A stretch of DNA of 64,000 nucleotides from Enoplolaimus lenunculus (Eukaryota > Nematoda > Enoplea > Enoplida > Thoracostomopsidae). The stretch is taken from positions 62,001 to 126,000 of the forward strand of contig JASANG010002536.1 in assembly GCA_030248215.1 (NCBI GenBank), read 5' to 3'. The notes beneath the pieces were generated by a model. The model saw only the letters and a list, made by a program, of their open reading frames with translations, was not told where the DNA came from and did no database searches. Within the stretch, counting starts at the first letter, position 1. Each line of letters starts with the position of its first letter. Positions 11,801-21,595 of the stretch are shown here, in pieces. Position numbers and translations under genes: made by a program.

Positions 11801-14800
11801 AAGTGTAAATTATGTCCTATCGATAAGAAGCCATTTTCTACAATTTGTAATTGAAAAAACTTTAACTACGCCAAACGTTTGAAATTTCAAGTTTCGACTC
11901 GCAAACGAATTGGGCTTAGGTTCCACTGACCACCGGTTTCTATTCTGATGTCTCCACAACGTTTAGCAGGCTTGTTACTCGAGACCACTTGAACATTATT
12001 GCATGGTGTAATTTAATCTGTAATCCATGTTGATTGTCTAATAAATTCTATGCATTAAATATTAGCTTAAATTATTTTTCTTAACCACGTCATCAGTTTT
12101 AACAAATTTCACATGGTGTACTTACTCCGCGCGCCCGATTTCAAAGGATTCTTTACCTGCAGGATAAACCTAACAACAGTGATGCTTATAGTAATTTTTA
12201 GGTTCTCAACGCTGCTTCAAACCAGCGAAATGGGTCGTTAACCAATGATAACAATTTACAGTTGTTGATAATATTTGAGGGTCAGTCTTGTACAGGATAC
12301 TCTGTATCCCACGGTAATTACGGCCAAGATTATTGTGATTTCAGGTTTTCAATGTTGCAACAAAACTTCGAAATCGACCACCGTCACCGTCACCCGCTGT
12401 ACGATACGCGATTTCGAAGCGTCGTAACAGTATTAAATTCAGCACAACTTCTGCTTGTACTTCAAACTGTCAAGAGTCTCAGCCTCAGCTGTTTATACCA
12501 TCAGAGTCAAGTCAGCCAGTTCCTCGAGCTGTTGTTACATTTCGACGTCAGCCGCCGCGGCCAGTTTCCGCGTTATCGTTAGCTGGTTCAGAAAACTCGC
12601 TTGATTTGGCAACGTAAGATTGTTTTTGTTAGTAGTAGAACCACCAGGAGGGTATAAAGTAGAAACGTATTGAATCAGAGTCTTCGGGGGAGCGGGCCAA
12701 CCGCTTTTCAAATTTTTTTATCGGATACAGAGATGGCGTTTTGAATAACTGTTAGCTATTCGCCGATTTCATCTTAAAACCTAATATTTTATTTTTTCGA
12801 TATCGGCCTCTCTCCTATTTAAAGTCCTCGGTACGCCACTGTTTTGATATAACATTAGCATTTCAAGCTTTACCAGTAAAACATGAAAAAATTCATATGT
12901 AAATGATTACTGTGAAGCGTTACTTTAATATTCGTGTATGAGGAAGTGCTTAATAGTGCAAAAAAAGTTTTTTTCGCGTACACATCTTGTAACGTGGATA
13001 CAAGATAATTACACCTACAGTACTTTTGGAATCCAAGTCATTGCCCAGGAATTAATTCGGGGGACCTCAACATTTTTATTATTTAAATCACAAAATTGTA
13101 AGCACAACCTGAAACGGAATTGTCATAAAGTAGCCGTACAATATTCGTCATTTACGCTGAATCTTATCAAATTTGAGTTTCTGGTTTTGAATTGTAAAAA
13201 TCAGTGGCGAAACGTTTTTTCTGTGGAACTACAAAAGTTTAAGCTTTAGATTAATTTTTTGCTTAGGCTTAGGCTTAAGTATAAGCTCATTCTTACGTTT
13301 AGGCTTAGGAATATGCTTATACTACTGTTGTTCTATTCTGTACTTTGGCCCACATTGTTATGCACTTATTTAAACATTCCTTTTCGATCGAAATTTACAT
13401 CAAAGATATTGACTACTGCATGTCTGGCGTGCAACTGCGAGGGGTAACGAACGAGGGGAGACACCCGTTCCTACGATTGCAGTCACCTCTGGTTGAAAAT
13501 GTTTTCAACTGCACTCCAAAGTTCTATATTAGTAAAATATTCCTTGAACCTCTTGAAATATTTGTGCCCGTTCTACTTTTAATTCGTTGGTATCGAGTTG
13601 CTGCCGATGCAATATGCGTACAACATAATCTCTTCCATTTCAGGGCTTTAATAGAGGGATCCGGATATAAACCAGGATTTCGCCTCGAGTACCCGCTCGA
13701 ATGCCGGTCTCCGATGTTTCGACGGAAAAGAAATATGGCAATTCCAGGTTTGTGCTGTATTTATTGGCCATTGCTATCATTGCAACTGTTTATTTCTCTC
13801 GAAAATCAAACTTTTTGCGTTGTACCGTGTAGTTTTATTTAGTTTACATTTGAATGTATAGTTTTATGTGGTCTTTAGGGGATATATTGCAATTCGTTGA
13901 ACATAAATAAGTACAATCAAAGTGCGATCCGGTATAAACGTACTCGGTCAAGCAATCTAGTGTTTGGATCCAGTAGGATTTTGGAACAGAGGAGTTAACA
14001 TTTTTCAAAATTTCATAGGGTTCTTGTATTACGTACTGTAATGTAAATTATCTTGACAAAGTCACACAAGATTGGGGTTTCACTCTAAACACAGTTGAAC
14101 ATTTTTTAGTTCATTTTTCTGGCAATGCATCGCCATCACCGAGTATCAACTCAAAGCTTGCGGTGGTCTTGAAAAATTTTGGTCCCCTAGAAAATTTTCA
14201 ATCGCGCTTGTAAGTCAACGAAAACTCTTGTATGCCCCTGCTGAAATGTTTTTAGCCCCCCCTCCCCTAGCAAGATGACCTTGCTATGACCCTAACAACG
14301 TATTGAATACGAATGCTTCAGAATTCAAACATATACGTATTTTAACCCTTATTCAAACTGATAGCTTTTAGCTTACTTAATTACAAATGATGTTTACTTA
14401 CTTTTGCATTATAAATAAAACTTTCACAAGTGTTCTATTTATATTTCAGCCAATTCATCGCCATCGCCCAGTGCCAACTCGAAGCGTTTGAATTGCAATA
14501 CCGTCTCGAATGCGAATTCTTTTGAACTGGACTCCTGTGCTTCTTCAACAGGAGCAGATTCAAATTATTCAATCGACCGAGAAGGATATTTTACATCGAT
14601 GCATCGTGATTCCGGGCTATGGAGCGGATCTGTTACGGTTGGGCGGCGAGAATGCGACGAAAACGACGCTGTCAAACAAGATGTTGCTCCATCGAATGGA
14701 ATGAGAATGTTGCTGGTGAGTCAATCATTTTTGTATCAACGAGCGTTAACGGATTTCGTACGGTTTCGGATTTCTTCGCTTCCACAAAACCGACACAGGA

Positions 14801-17565
14801 CGAAAATTGTATTGGAATTGAATATCGAAGTCAACGTGTTGTATTTATGTCTGGGGCGCGGCAACGATTGTTTTCATATATCAAATAGGGAAGCGCCATC
14901 TAACCCCATACCAGAAGGGCTATCAAAATTTTGATTTTGGACCGATCTGGAAAAATTCCGATCTTTCGTAAGCACCAGAAATCGAAATAAGGAACGTTAG
15001 GTAGTTAAAACACTTCGCGAGGGAAGCAATCGAGAAGCTGAAGTATTTTTTGCAGTAAATGTTATTAATTTGAACACGAGACTTTTGGTTTTCCTGGCAT
15101 CTTGAGGTTTTCGGCGACACCCTTTTACATTTGTTATAAGCAAGAGTATCGACTGGCGCTCCTGTTCCCACGCTCCTGTTATCCGGGGTAAGGTTCTATC
15201 CTCAATTCTGCCGGTTGGGACTAGAGTGGGTCTTTACCCGCGGGTAAACGAGGTTCGAGTAAAAAAATTAACTCAGTCGCGGGTATATCCGCGGGTAATG
15301 ATTTGTATTACCCGCGCAGAACCTTTGAGCGTTGAGGTACAAAACATACGCTACTAACTAAGCTAGTCTGCGAGCGTTGAAAAAGCAAAACTTCGGTGCT
15401 TCCTTTAGTTAAGCTTGAAATTTTGTTGTTTCTAGTAAGCCTGCATGTGTCAAATTCATTGGAGCTATAACACAAAACATCAGTAAAGAGCAAATCACCA
15501 GCGTTCTTTAACATACTGGTTTTAAATCAGGCGCGGGAAAACGGGTGCTTTCCGCACGTCCACTACAATGGCTTTAATATGAAATGAAGCATTGTCGATA
15601 TCATTGGTTTCATATCCATTAATGTCACCTGTTTGGGATTTTTAATAATTATCACTAAATTACCATTCGATTTAAGGTTCCCCCAGTGCCACGTCATGCC
15701 GAAACAGGGATCATAGCTTTGGATCAATTTGAATACATTGACGACGACAGCTCAACGTGCGAATATCCTGCATCGAATGGAGTCGATATATTTCGAGGCC
15801 GCTCATTCAGTACTCACAGTTCAACCAGTACAATCGCAGATGCATCTGTTACATCAAGTGAAGGAGTTCGTCCTGGCGCTGAATCGAAAGTGTCCGATGT
15901 TTCAAATATTTCAACTGATGTCGATGAAATGCCGAAACTCAATCAAACAACTGAAATAAATATTCAAAATGCCGCAATTAAAACGCAAAAATCAAACGTT
16001 AAAATTCAAAAATTCAACCAGAAGTGCGAAGTTTCAGCGTCTGACTGCGGTACGCTGCGTGGAGTGAAATCAACGAGTTTTGATCAACTTTCGAACGCAG
16101 AACCGGCTACTCCTAAAGCGACTAGTTCTTGTGCTATCGTCGACGCGTACAAAGCATCGTCCGACCAGTCTTTAAATAAATCTGGTGATTCGGAATTGTT
16201 TGCGGAAACTTGCCAAAAAGCTGGTAACATACCTGGTTGCAACGCAATTAATCAAACCAAAAAAGGACTCATAGACGGACCATTTGGCAGCGACAACTCA
16301 AGTAAACAAATTGACAACTTTTTTAAGTTTTGTCGAAGTTCTACAGGTACAACAATTATTCCTCCAATGTGTGAAATAAGTGACGGTGAAGACGACACTG
16401 ACGATAAAAGGTGTCCAATCAAGAGAGACGATGATGGAAAGCCCATTGTCATGTCTTCTGTGTCTAAGAACGGTTACGTGGGCCAATGTCAACTTGAATC
16501 CGACGACTATGCATCCTACAGTGGGTACTCGTCGTTTACTGGAAACAGGCGTGGTAATGCTGAAGTAACAGGTAGACGAAATTATTTTTGGGTTAAAAAT
16601 GTTTGCCATTATTCAAAGTTTGAGGAGCTAAAATTTTGCCTCATTGATTTCAACATCACGGCATCATGATTCATTAAAATATCGAATAGCAGCTAAACCT
16701 AAAGAAACGACAAGTTTTGTGTTCGCGTCAGGCCCATAGACAGCTCACCGTGCTAGGGGGCTGAAAATTTCTTAGGAGCAGCATTTAAGGCTTTTTAATG
16801 ACTTGCAAGTAAAGTTGAAGTCTTTCTGGGCAAATTTTTCCAGGGGGGCTGGAATATTTTCTTGTCGTAAGTATTTTTGAAACCAATTTTCGTCATGTCG
16901 ATAACGGACACAAAAGTTTACCGGTGCGCGTAATCACTTTTGGATTTAACAAGTTTTTATGTTGAAATTTTATTATTTGTCCTGCTCAACTTTTAAAATT
17001 TAGCTTGTTTTAAAATATTCTAAATCGAAACGAGTTACATTTTCTGTAGTAATTACTATTTTTGAAATATGTTTTCTCTAAATTCCAGAACTTTTTTCAT
17101 ATTTCAGGATACTGTCCGTCCGTCCAACTGCCACTTCCAACAGTGCTTGAACCACCTCAGGTGCCAACTGCAGCACGCTCGCCAAGAATCGCCAAAGTTC
17201 GTCCGCAACAAAACGGCCGAATAATTCGCGTAGGCCAGGCTACGATCCGAGAAGATGAGTTTGACGATTGGTTAATTGAAAAATTTCAACAAGAAACCCG
17301 TCTAAGCTCACCTTGCTCAAGCGAGGACAGTAGCAAGCAACGTTCGACAGCATCTGCGGGAAGAAATCCCTTTCAGTCAGTATCGACTTGTCAATCTGGC
17401 ATATCGTCCGCTAATGAATCATCTGGACCTGAAAATTTGAAAAATTTAAATTTAAATGGCGCAGTAAAATTCAGTGCGCCACAAGGGCGACTCAAACCTT
17501 ACGGCGGAGCTCGTAGTCCAAACGTGCCAACTCCAACACGAAAATGTGTCCGATTTTGTGAATGA
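5435..17565 (+). CDS. NHS/GUK-holder-like cytoskeletal adaptor gene, nine exons
   Basis: Whole locus. Nine exons (5435-5882, 7977-8308, 8935-10629, 11107-11334, 12345-12613, 13644-13747, 14450-14715, 15677-16571, 17108-17565) join with every phase matching, total 4695 nt and end at one stop, giving 1564 residues. Residues ~83-190 resemble the WAVE-homology region shared by SCAR/WAVE and Nance-Horan (NHS/GUK-holder) proteins: a helical LLTALSDLAKL...IFGEMLEQA block, then DPKEA, KPFQSS and SRPLEVQRAY. Around residue 1070, EGYFTSMHRDSGL recalls an NHS-family motif. The rest is long, polar and Ser/Thr/Asn-rich with little predicted fold, as in NHS proteins; ~1560 residues is near their usual size. 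Known relatives act in actin regulation and synaptic or junctional scaffolding. The family call rests on remembered motifs, not a search. A possible ATTAAA polyadenylation signal lies ~30 nt after the stop. Confidence 0.72.
5883..6492. other. Intron 1, proximal part
   Basis: Intron sequence beginning GTAAGT. An 85-codon frame at 5930-6187 shows no family motif or splice context and is treated as chance. Confidence 0.5.
6493..6675 (-). mobile_element. TM1 element in intron 1
   Basis: It begins GGCCAATGTTACTTTTAAAG and ends CCTAAAAGTAACAT, the TM1 inverted ends. Between them are CCTAAGCCTAAGCCTAAA runs, the TTAGGC hexamer on the other strand. Same family as 3690-3873. Confidence 0.8.
7237..7330 (-). 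mobile_element. tRNA-like SINE fragment in intron 1
   Basis: On the minus strand, GTAGCGCAGTAGGTTAGCA (A-box-like) is followed by GGGTTCAACTCCC (B-box-like). The layout is that of a tRNA, but the stems are decayed. It is probably related to the tRNA-like head at 4985-5075, since both are followed by a TTTCGTAAA/TTTATCCGAAAA-like stretch. Confidence 0.5.
7744..7920 (+). mobile_element. Dispersed repeat, 'GAATCcAGA..ATCCGCCGCTG' family
   Basis: It matches 63707-63885 over most of its length: GATAAAACGGTAAAGTTCCT, CTTACAATTTTTC, TAGCATACAGTAAAAATT, and the close ATCCGCCGCTG. It lies just 5' of exon 2. Probably a miniature element; no frame. Confidence 0.6.
7977..8308 (+). CDS. NHS-like exon 2 (WAVE-homology end)
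   Basis: The acceptor TTTTTCAG precedes 7977. The two bases AT complete a GAT codon with exon 1, and the donor is GGAG|GTAAAC at phase 0. It encodes KPFQSSFD, LFTRSSRPLEVQRAY and ADSPPERRK, which parallel the RKAFRSS, S-x-P-x-x-V-x-x-x-Y and D-x-PP elements at the end of the WAVE-homology region, followed by a basic stretch (GGNKRRRPDK). Confidence 0.8.
8309..8934. other. Intron 2
   Basis: GT...TTTTTTCAG intron of 626 bp. A 17-base direct repeat (AGCGTAGTAATAGCTAGT-like) lies at ~8402-8438. No mobile element recognised. Confidence 0.7.
8935..10629 (+). CDS. NHS-like exon 3 (large central exon)
   Basis: This 565-codon phase-0 exon starts after TTTTTTCAG. It is polar and Ser/Lys/Asn-rich. Residues coded at ~9226-9360 form five decapeptide repeats, and KRSMSLRVSKKK near the end recalls basic Ser motifs of NHS proteins. 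The frame stays open to 10671, but no GT donor of the right phase precedes that stop. The best fit is a GC-AG intron, GCG|GCAAGT at 10630, which leads in phase into exon 4. The 3' end is therefore the weakest boundary in the gene. Confidence 0.75.
9226..9360 (+). repeat. Coding minisatellite, 30-bp units
   Basis: Five imperfect 30-bp units encode decapeptides of the form N-R-G-N-N-C-S-N-x-x. The DNA units (AACCGTGGGAATAATTGCTC-like) are more alike than neighbouring coding sequence, so expansion is fairly recent. The period is a multiple of three, so copy-number change keeps the frame. Confidence 0.85.
10630..11106. other. Intron 3, probable GC-AG type
   Basis: It begins GCAAGT, the usual non-canonical donor, and ends CTCATTTTCAG. 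No repeat family recognised. The alternative is that exon 3 ends elsewhere at a weak GT site. Confidence 0.45.
11107..11334 (+). CDS. NHS-like exon 4
   Basis: The acceptor CATTTTCAG gives a phase-0 frame starting TYMNLEELYENSDSV; the other two frames close quickly. The likely donor is CTAGT|GTAATG, phase 0, feeding exon 5 at phase 0. An earlier donor (TCATCAG|GTGGTC at 11218) would be phase 1 and would not fit exon 5. Confidence 0.6.
11502..11800 (-). mobile_element. TIR element with tRNA-like core, copy C
   Basis: The ends TTAACCCTTTATCAGAT and TGTAAGAAGGGGTTA are inverted repeats. On the minus strand the interior has GTGGTG..GGTAAACGC and GGAGTTCGAATCC, tRNA A- and B-box-like. It matches the pair at 25081-25675. 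Homology continues a further ~28 bp past the GGGGTTA end (ATAGATAGTAAAG...). Confidence 0.75.
11801..12201. other. Intron 4, remainder
   Basis: AT-rich intron with no repeat that I can assign. Confidence 0.5.
12202..12262 (+). pseudogene. Relic or alternative copy of the exon 5 start
   Basis: After TTTTTAG the sequence matches the first 32 bases at exon 5 (24 of 32, counting the AG) and encodes VLNAASNQRNGS against VFNVATKLRNRP. Similarity stops after that. The only nearby donor, CACG|GTAATT, has the wrong phase and would leave a 31-bp intron, so it is probably a decayed duplicate exon. Confidence 0.4.
12345..12613 (+). CDS. NHS-like exon 5
   Basis: Acceptor TGATTTCAG; donor GGCAAC|GTAAGA, phase 2. 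The chosen frame encodes a basic, proline-rich stretch (RNRPPSPSPAV, FRRQPPRPV). Another frame is also open for most of the exon, but only this one reaches the donor in a phase that continues into exon 6. Confidence 0.7.
13194..13352 (+). mobile_element. TM2 miniature element in intron 5
   Basis: It shows the TM2 order: GTTTTTTCTGTGGAACTAC, TTTAAGCTTTAGATTAAT, a GCTTAGGCTTAGGCTTAAG run, CATTCTTACG, GGAATATGCTTATACTACTG, TTCTATTCTGTACTTTGGCC. The left end has eroded. Confidence 0.75.
13644..13747 (+). CDS. NHS-like exon 6
   Basis: Acceptor TTCCATTTCAG; its first base completes ACG (Thr) from exon 5, and donor TTCCAG|GTTTGT is phase 1. It encodes ALIEGSGYKPGF and a basic FRRKRNM. Short, but both neighbouring phases agree. 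Confidence 0.65.
14110..14165 (+). pseudogene. Relic or alternative copy of exon 7
   Basis: It follows ATTTTTTAG. In the phase required by exon 6 it encodes NASPSPSINSKLA, close to NSSPSPSANSKRL at the start of exon 7. Similarity ends where a 'GGCCCGTAGCC' family repeat begins. A GTAAGT at 14210, supplied by that repeat, could act as donor but would not keep frame into exon 7. Confidence 0.5.
14150..14275 (-). mobile_element. 'GGCCCGTAGCC' family repeat
   Basis: Read on the minus strand it shows the family body: CTTACAAGCGCGATTGAAAA-like, CTAGGGGACC and the G-rich end. It abuts the exon 7 relic and appears to have cut it. Confidence 0.55.
14450..14715 (+). CDS. NHS-like exon 7 (EGYFTSMHRDSGL motif)
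   Basis: Acceptor TATATTTCAG, two bases completing a codon from exon 6, and donor TTGCTG|GTGAGT at phase 0. It encodes NSSPSPSANSKR and, near residue 1070 of the protein, EGYFTSMHRDSGL. I recall a comparable YYTSMH-D-SG motif in NHS/GUK-holder proteins, which is the main reason for preferring that family over SCAR/WAVE. Confidence 0.8.
15225..15320. repeat. CGCGGGTA palindromic cluster in intron 7
   Basis: Four to five copies of ACCCGCGGGTAA-like or CGCGGGTA motifs in both orientations lie within ~95 bp, against an AT-rich background. Inverted G/C motifs of this kind are common near the ends of small hAT-like elements, but I could not define ends. Confidence 0.4.
15677..16571 (+). CDS. NHS-like exon 8
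   Basis: Acceptor CGATTTAAG at phase 0 (an alternative CAG nine bases later would shift frame); donor AACAG|GTAGAC at phase 1. It encodes ~298 residues, acidic and Ser-rich (FEYIDDDSSTCEY; SDGEDDTDD; SDDYASYSGYSSFTG). If the donor were not used the frame would stay open to 16669. Confidence 0.8.
16728..16862 (+). mobile_element. 'GGCCCGTAGCC' family repeat in intron 8
   Basis: AGGCCCATAGACAGCTCAC starts the copy. CTAGGGGGCTGAAAATTTC, GACTTGCAAGTAAAGTTGAA and CCAGGGGGGCTGG follow in family order. Confidence 0.65.
17108..17565 (+). CDS. NHS-like exon 9 (terminal)
   Basis: Acceptor CATATTTCAG; GA completes a Gly codon from exon 8. It encodes a Pro-rich start (LPLPTVLEPPQVPTA), an acidic/aromatic EDEFDDWLIEKF and the end PTRKCVRFCE. 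The stop is TGA at 17563-17565. Confidence 0.8.
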
Positions 17566-17978
17566 GCTGTGTGTGGATTCTGATTGCAAAAATTAAATTT
17601 ATTCTGTATTGGTTAAAAATTTAAAATTTATTCGGTTATAAAACCGTAGCCTCTAAACTTAATCGCTTTGGTCGTGTATTTGCCTTGGTAGTCGTATACA
17701 ACCATACGTTATAGTACCATAATTAGGCGAGTGGTATTATCTTACATTCATTGCAAAAACGCTTTTGTTTCTCAATATGGTAGAGCGAACCTGAAACCGT
17801 GAAATGCTTACTGAAAGCCAGAATTTGGCAAAACCAACCGGCATCTTTACCAGATGCCTTATTGTTACTTTATCCGTGTTATATAGAGAGGCAGCTCGTA
17901 TTTAAAAAATAGTTGGATTTTAATGCAGGCTTATGTCGTGATATATGCATGACTAAAGTTCCATAGCTATATTGATTA

Positions 17979-18167
17979 TACGGCCCATGTTACTTTAAGG
18001 GTGTCCATGTTTCTGGTGGGCCTATAAAAGAGTAGGTTTAGATTCTAGATTAAATTTGTTGCTTGTTCTTAGGCATAGGCTTAGGAATACATTTTTGCAA
18101 CGCTTATGTTTAGGCTTAGGAAGACGCTTAATCATCTACTGTTACGCCCATAAAAGTAATATTGGCC
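17979..18167 (+). mobile_element. TM1 element
   Basis: GGCCCATGTTACTTTAAGGG and the complement of CCCATAAAAGTAATATTGGCC mark its ends. Interior runs include GGCATAGGCTTAGGAATAC and GTTTAGGCTTAGG. Confidence 0.85.
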
Positions 18168-18578
18168 ACAATGAAATTATAAAATGTGGATTAATATGTT
18201 ATATTAAATTAAACTAACAGGGCGAAATCTGAAAATTGAAATAAATCTTCGCAGGCTTTTACCAATTTTACAATTTTAATGGGCGGTAGGATATGTTTTA
18301 GTATCAGTATGCCTATAGGAACATGTATTTTAGATTTAAACAGTTCTTAGCATTTTTGCCTCTAAAAACCTCTTCTAACATTGTCAATAAGCAATTTTCG
18401 TTGTCGAAAATTTTTGACATAAAGAGTCCACAACAATGCTCGAATATATATTTGCGTGCGCATTAAGCAGGAGTGTTTTGAACACTGGTTTGTTTGCGCT
18501 ACGCTCACGTTTGTTGTCCCCTGAAAATGGGACGGCCCTCATGTGCAAAAATGTACCATGCTTTTGCTAGAAATATCA
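18168..18578. other. Unassigned AT-rich DNA
   Basis: No gene or repeat family recognised. Confidence 0.5.
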
Positions 18579-18751
18579 GTCAATGTATAGAACAGTGGCA
18601 GAACGGTAGTTTAAGCATATTTCTAAGCCTAAGGGTAAGAATGAACTTATACCAAAGCCTGGGCCTACGATAAAGATTAGTCTAAAGCTTAAACTTTACT
18701 TTATTTCAGACCTACAGAAAAACGTTGCACCCTGATCGTTACATGTGCCGA
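18579..18751 (-). mobile_element. TM2 element
   Basis: CAATGTATAGAACAG at one end and GATCGTTACATGTGCCG at the other are the TM2 inverted ends. The CCTAAG-type interior and the AGTCTAAAGCTTAAAC block are present. Confidence 0.75.
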
Positions 18752-19529
18752 AATTAATGCATATAATTGCACCTATTCCCTAATGAACTATATATAGAAT
18801 AATTCTGAGTAACAGTCGCAATTTAAGGTAAAACTGCTTTATCATCCTCAGTCTAGCAAAGCTTTTGATAACCGGTACGTGACATGAATTGTAATGATTT
18901 TAGTTGATATATTTTATTAACTTTCATTTCTCGTTTTCGTTCAGTACGTAAATTTAAATTTCGCACGAAATGAACATGAAATATTTTTAAATTAGTCACG
19001 CGCACAGAGTCGATCAGCTAAAGAATTTAAAAAGTATCGCATCTTTATCACCCGATAGCGATAAGTTTTCAAGTTTATCGACTCCTGCAGGTGCGCATTT
19101 CAAAATTTGCTACATAATTAAATGTATAAATCGTTTGAATTTTGAACCTTACAATGCACGGGCTCAAAATCCGCAATGGCCAACAGGTAATAGGTACTAA
19201 AATCATGTGAGAATACAGGCCCAGATAATAAGTATATGTTCGGTAGTTAAAGTGTTCAAAAATGCTGCATTAACCATTGAAGATGACATCGCTTTCAACA
19301 GCGATATGGACATACTTAAAATTTTTGTGAATCACTGAAAAATCCGGTATTTTACAATAGTTCCTCTGGAATAATAAATAATTTTAGAATACCACTTAAT
19401 ATTAGGCCCGTCAGTTAACCTGTTTTAGACCTGTAGAATAACAAATGCTGTCATAGGCATGGTTTCAATAGACTAAAACAACAAATACACGGCTTACTAA
19501 ATGATTTTTGTTTGGTAGACAACATGGAA
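18752..19529. other. Unassigned AT-rich DNA
   Basis: No supported gene or assigned repeat. Confidence 0.5.
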
Positions 19530-20460
19530 ATGTATGAATAAAGTTGGGAAAACGGGAAAAGTGGGAAACTGGTAAATTCAAACCTTCTGGTATGAATGGA
19601 AAGGTGCTTGGCTAGAAAGGAAAATTTGGGTGGGTCCGTTCGATTCGAAAAAAGGAATAGCAAAAACTTCAAATCTATGTATTTTCTCTTGATTTGGTGT
19701 GTTTGGTAAGAAAAATAAGAAATATAGGTGAAGTTTGGAAAACGGGAAACGTGGAGTACTGTAAAAGTTGAAGGCATAGATTTTACCTTTTTGGCGGGCT
19801 GTGAATCTGCGTGTTTTGTTGGTTTGCCAGAAGGATTGGGATGCGTCCGATCTGTATGGAATACGAGAAACATGGAATATTCAAACATATATGTTTTCTC
19901 TTACAGTTTGGTAGCGAAAACTAAAAATATAGGGATAGGTCGCAATTGCAAAACAGAAATAGTGGCAAATTCAAACGGCTAGAAAGACCCTAAATTGGTT
20001 ATAAAATAATTTAAGCGCAGGTTTCGGTTGGAAAACCGGAAAGCGGAAAATTCAAACGCCTAAGTTGGTTCTGGGGCGTGGAAAATCTAAATAATTCAAA
20101 AGCTTTGGTTTTTACGGTTTCGTAAGAGAAATTTGAGGCGCCAGTTTTGTTTGGACAACGGAAAAAGTAATAATTCCAAATGTCTAAATTTTTCTCACTT
20201 TGGTAGTTAAAGCCTGCAGAATGGAACTTTGTTTAGAGAATGGGAAAGTGAAGAATTTCAAGGCCAAGGATCGCCCACAATGGCTTGGTATAGGGAAAGT
20301 CTGAAGTGTATGTTTTGTTTGAATAACGGGATTAGTGTTAAATTTACTCGTTTTGGTTATCTTTGGTTCGCGTTATGTAAAACCTTTCTTCCACATTTAG
20401 GTTGGCCCTTTAAAGATTACGTCTTTAAATATCTTTTTGGGTGTTTCTGACCTACCAACC
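19530..20460 (+). repeat. Degenerate ~82-bp satellite array (GGAAAACGGGAAA family)
   Basis: Recurring blocks of GGAAAACGGGAAA, GTGGAAAATTCAAACGCCTA, and TTTGGTAG-GAAAA alternate with a period near 80 bp but are heavily diverged. The same unit builds the arms of the foldback-like element at 26010-28035. The short frames across it are satellite translations, not genes. Confidence 0.65.
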
Positions 20461-20545
20461 AAAAATGTATCTAAGGGGTCGAGAAAACCTTATCAAAGGA
20501 AAAACTACAAACCCTCAATCTCAAGCGACGGACGTTGAGTCGCGA

Positions 20546-21030
20546 GCCCATGTAAAGATCATCAGCGGAGAGTTTTTCTGTGGGACTAGAATAGAGTAAA
20601 GCTTAAGCTTTAGACTAATTGTTTTGCTTGGATGAGGCTTAGGCTTAGGCTTAGGAATAAACTTTATAGCTCTATTCACACATGCAAGTTTGTACTGCGA
20701 GAACTTGCAGCTGCAACTTGCACTTGCTAGTTTTGTCCAAAATTCTTTCGAAAAACTTGCAGCTGCAAATAATGCATTAAAAAATCATAGCTCAGTTCAT
20801 ATGTGTAAATAACCAAGCAGCAAGTTCACTGAATTTATTGCACTCGTTTTCTCATTGGCGGATGAAAAAATGCAAGTTCTTCGTGCAATTTGCAGTTGCA
20901 AGTTCTCGCAGCAAAAACTTGCACGTGTGAATATTGCTATTCTTACCCTCAAGCTTAGGCTTAAACTTAGGCTTATGTTTAGGAATATGCTTATATTACT
21001 GTTCCGCCCCTGTTCTTTTTACATTGGTCA
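20546..21030 (+). mobile_element. TM2 element split by a nested insertion
   Basis: The left part (GCCCATGTAAAGATCATCAG ... GGCTTAGGCTTAGG) ends near 20666. The right part (ATTCTTACCCTCAAGC ... TTTTTACATTGGTCA) resumes near 20939. Together they make one ordinary TM2 element. Confidence 0.75.
20667..20939. mobile_element. 'TGCAAGTT/GCTGCAA' TIR element nested in TM2
   Basis: Left end AGCTCTATTCACACATGCAA; the right end in reverse complement is AGCAATATTCACACGTGCAA. Both continue into GCGAGAACTTGCA-GCTGCAA, so the inverted repeat is ~50 bp. Family mates are at 415-681 and 39639-40174. Confidence 0.8.
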
Positions 21031-21595
21031 GTGGCGTCATTGTGTGCTAATATATCAAGGCATAGGTTAAGCCAGGACATATCATAGCCTGCATCATGTA
21101 TTAGTATATACATATTTTGGGTACCTGGTAATTTTAGTAAACTTTCCATTCAGAGGCTTTCTGAGTTCTCAGAAATTTTAAGGGACCCTAAACAAGATGT
21201 GAGCTACCGCCCTACGAGTTCCCCGCACTAAACGGCCTGCATAGAAGCACGCTTTCTCATACTTAAATTTGTAATCTAGGTATTGTTCGTTGCAAAATGA
21301 AAACTACAAGTTTGAAGCAATATTAATAGTTTTACTTCTAAGACATTTTGGTCAAAAATGTTACACAAACTTTAGGTGTAAATTTTTTGCATTCGGATGC
21401 GCGGAATGGTTCTGGGAGTGCCAGTTTTTTAGACGCTTTCCTCACCAAGAGCTCCGTTGAACAAACCAAAGGTTATTATTTCAACAGTATCATATGGTCT
21501 AAAATGTTTTACTTTTCTATAATTTGTATAAAAAAATTGCATGAAACTTCCAAAGCTAATTAATCACTGAGCGGTTTATTGCTTCTGTGACGTTG
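21031..21595. other. Unassigned DNA
   Basis: A 71-codon frame at 21348-21563 has no recognisable feature. No repeat assigned. Confidence 0.45.

Noticed and set aside
14488-14934. Exon 7 read through to a 148-codon frame end
   Set aside because: The GTGAGT donor at 14716 is strong and gives the phase needed for exon 8; downstream residues lack the character of the gene.
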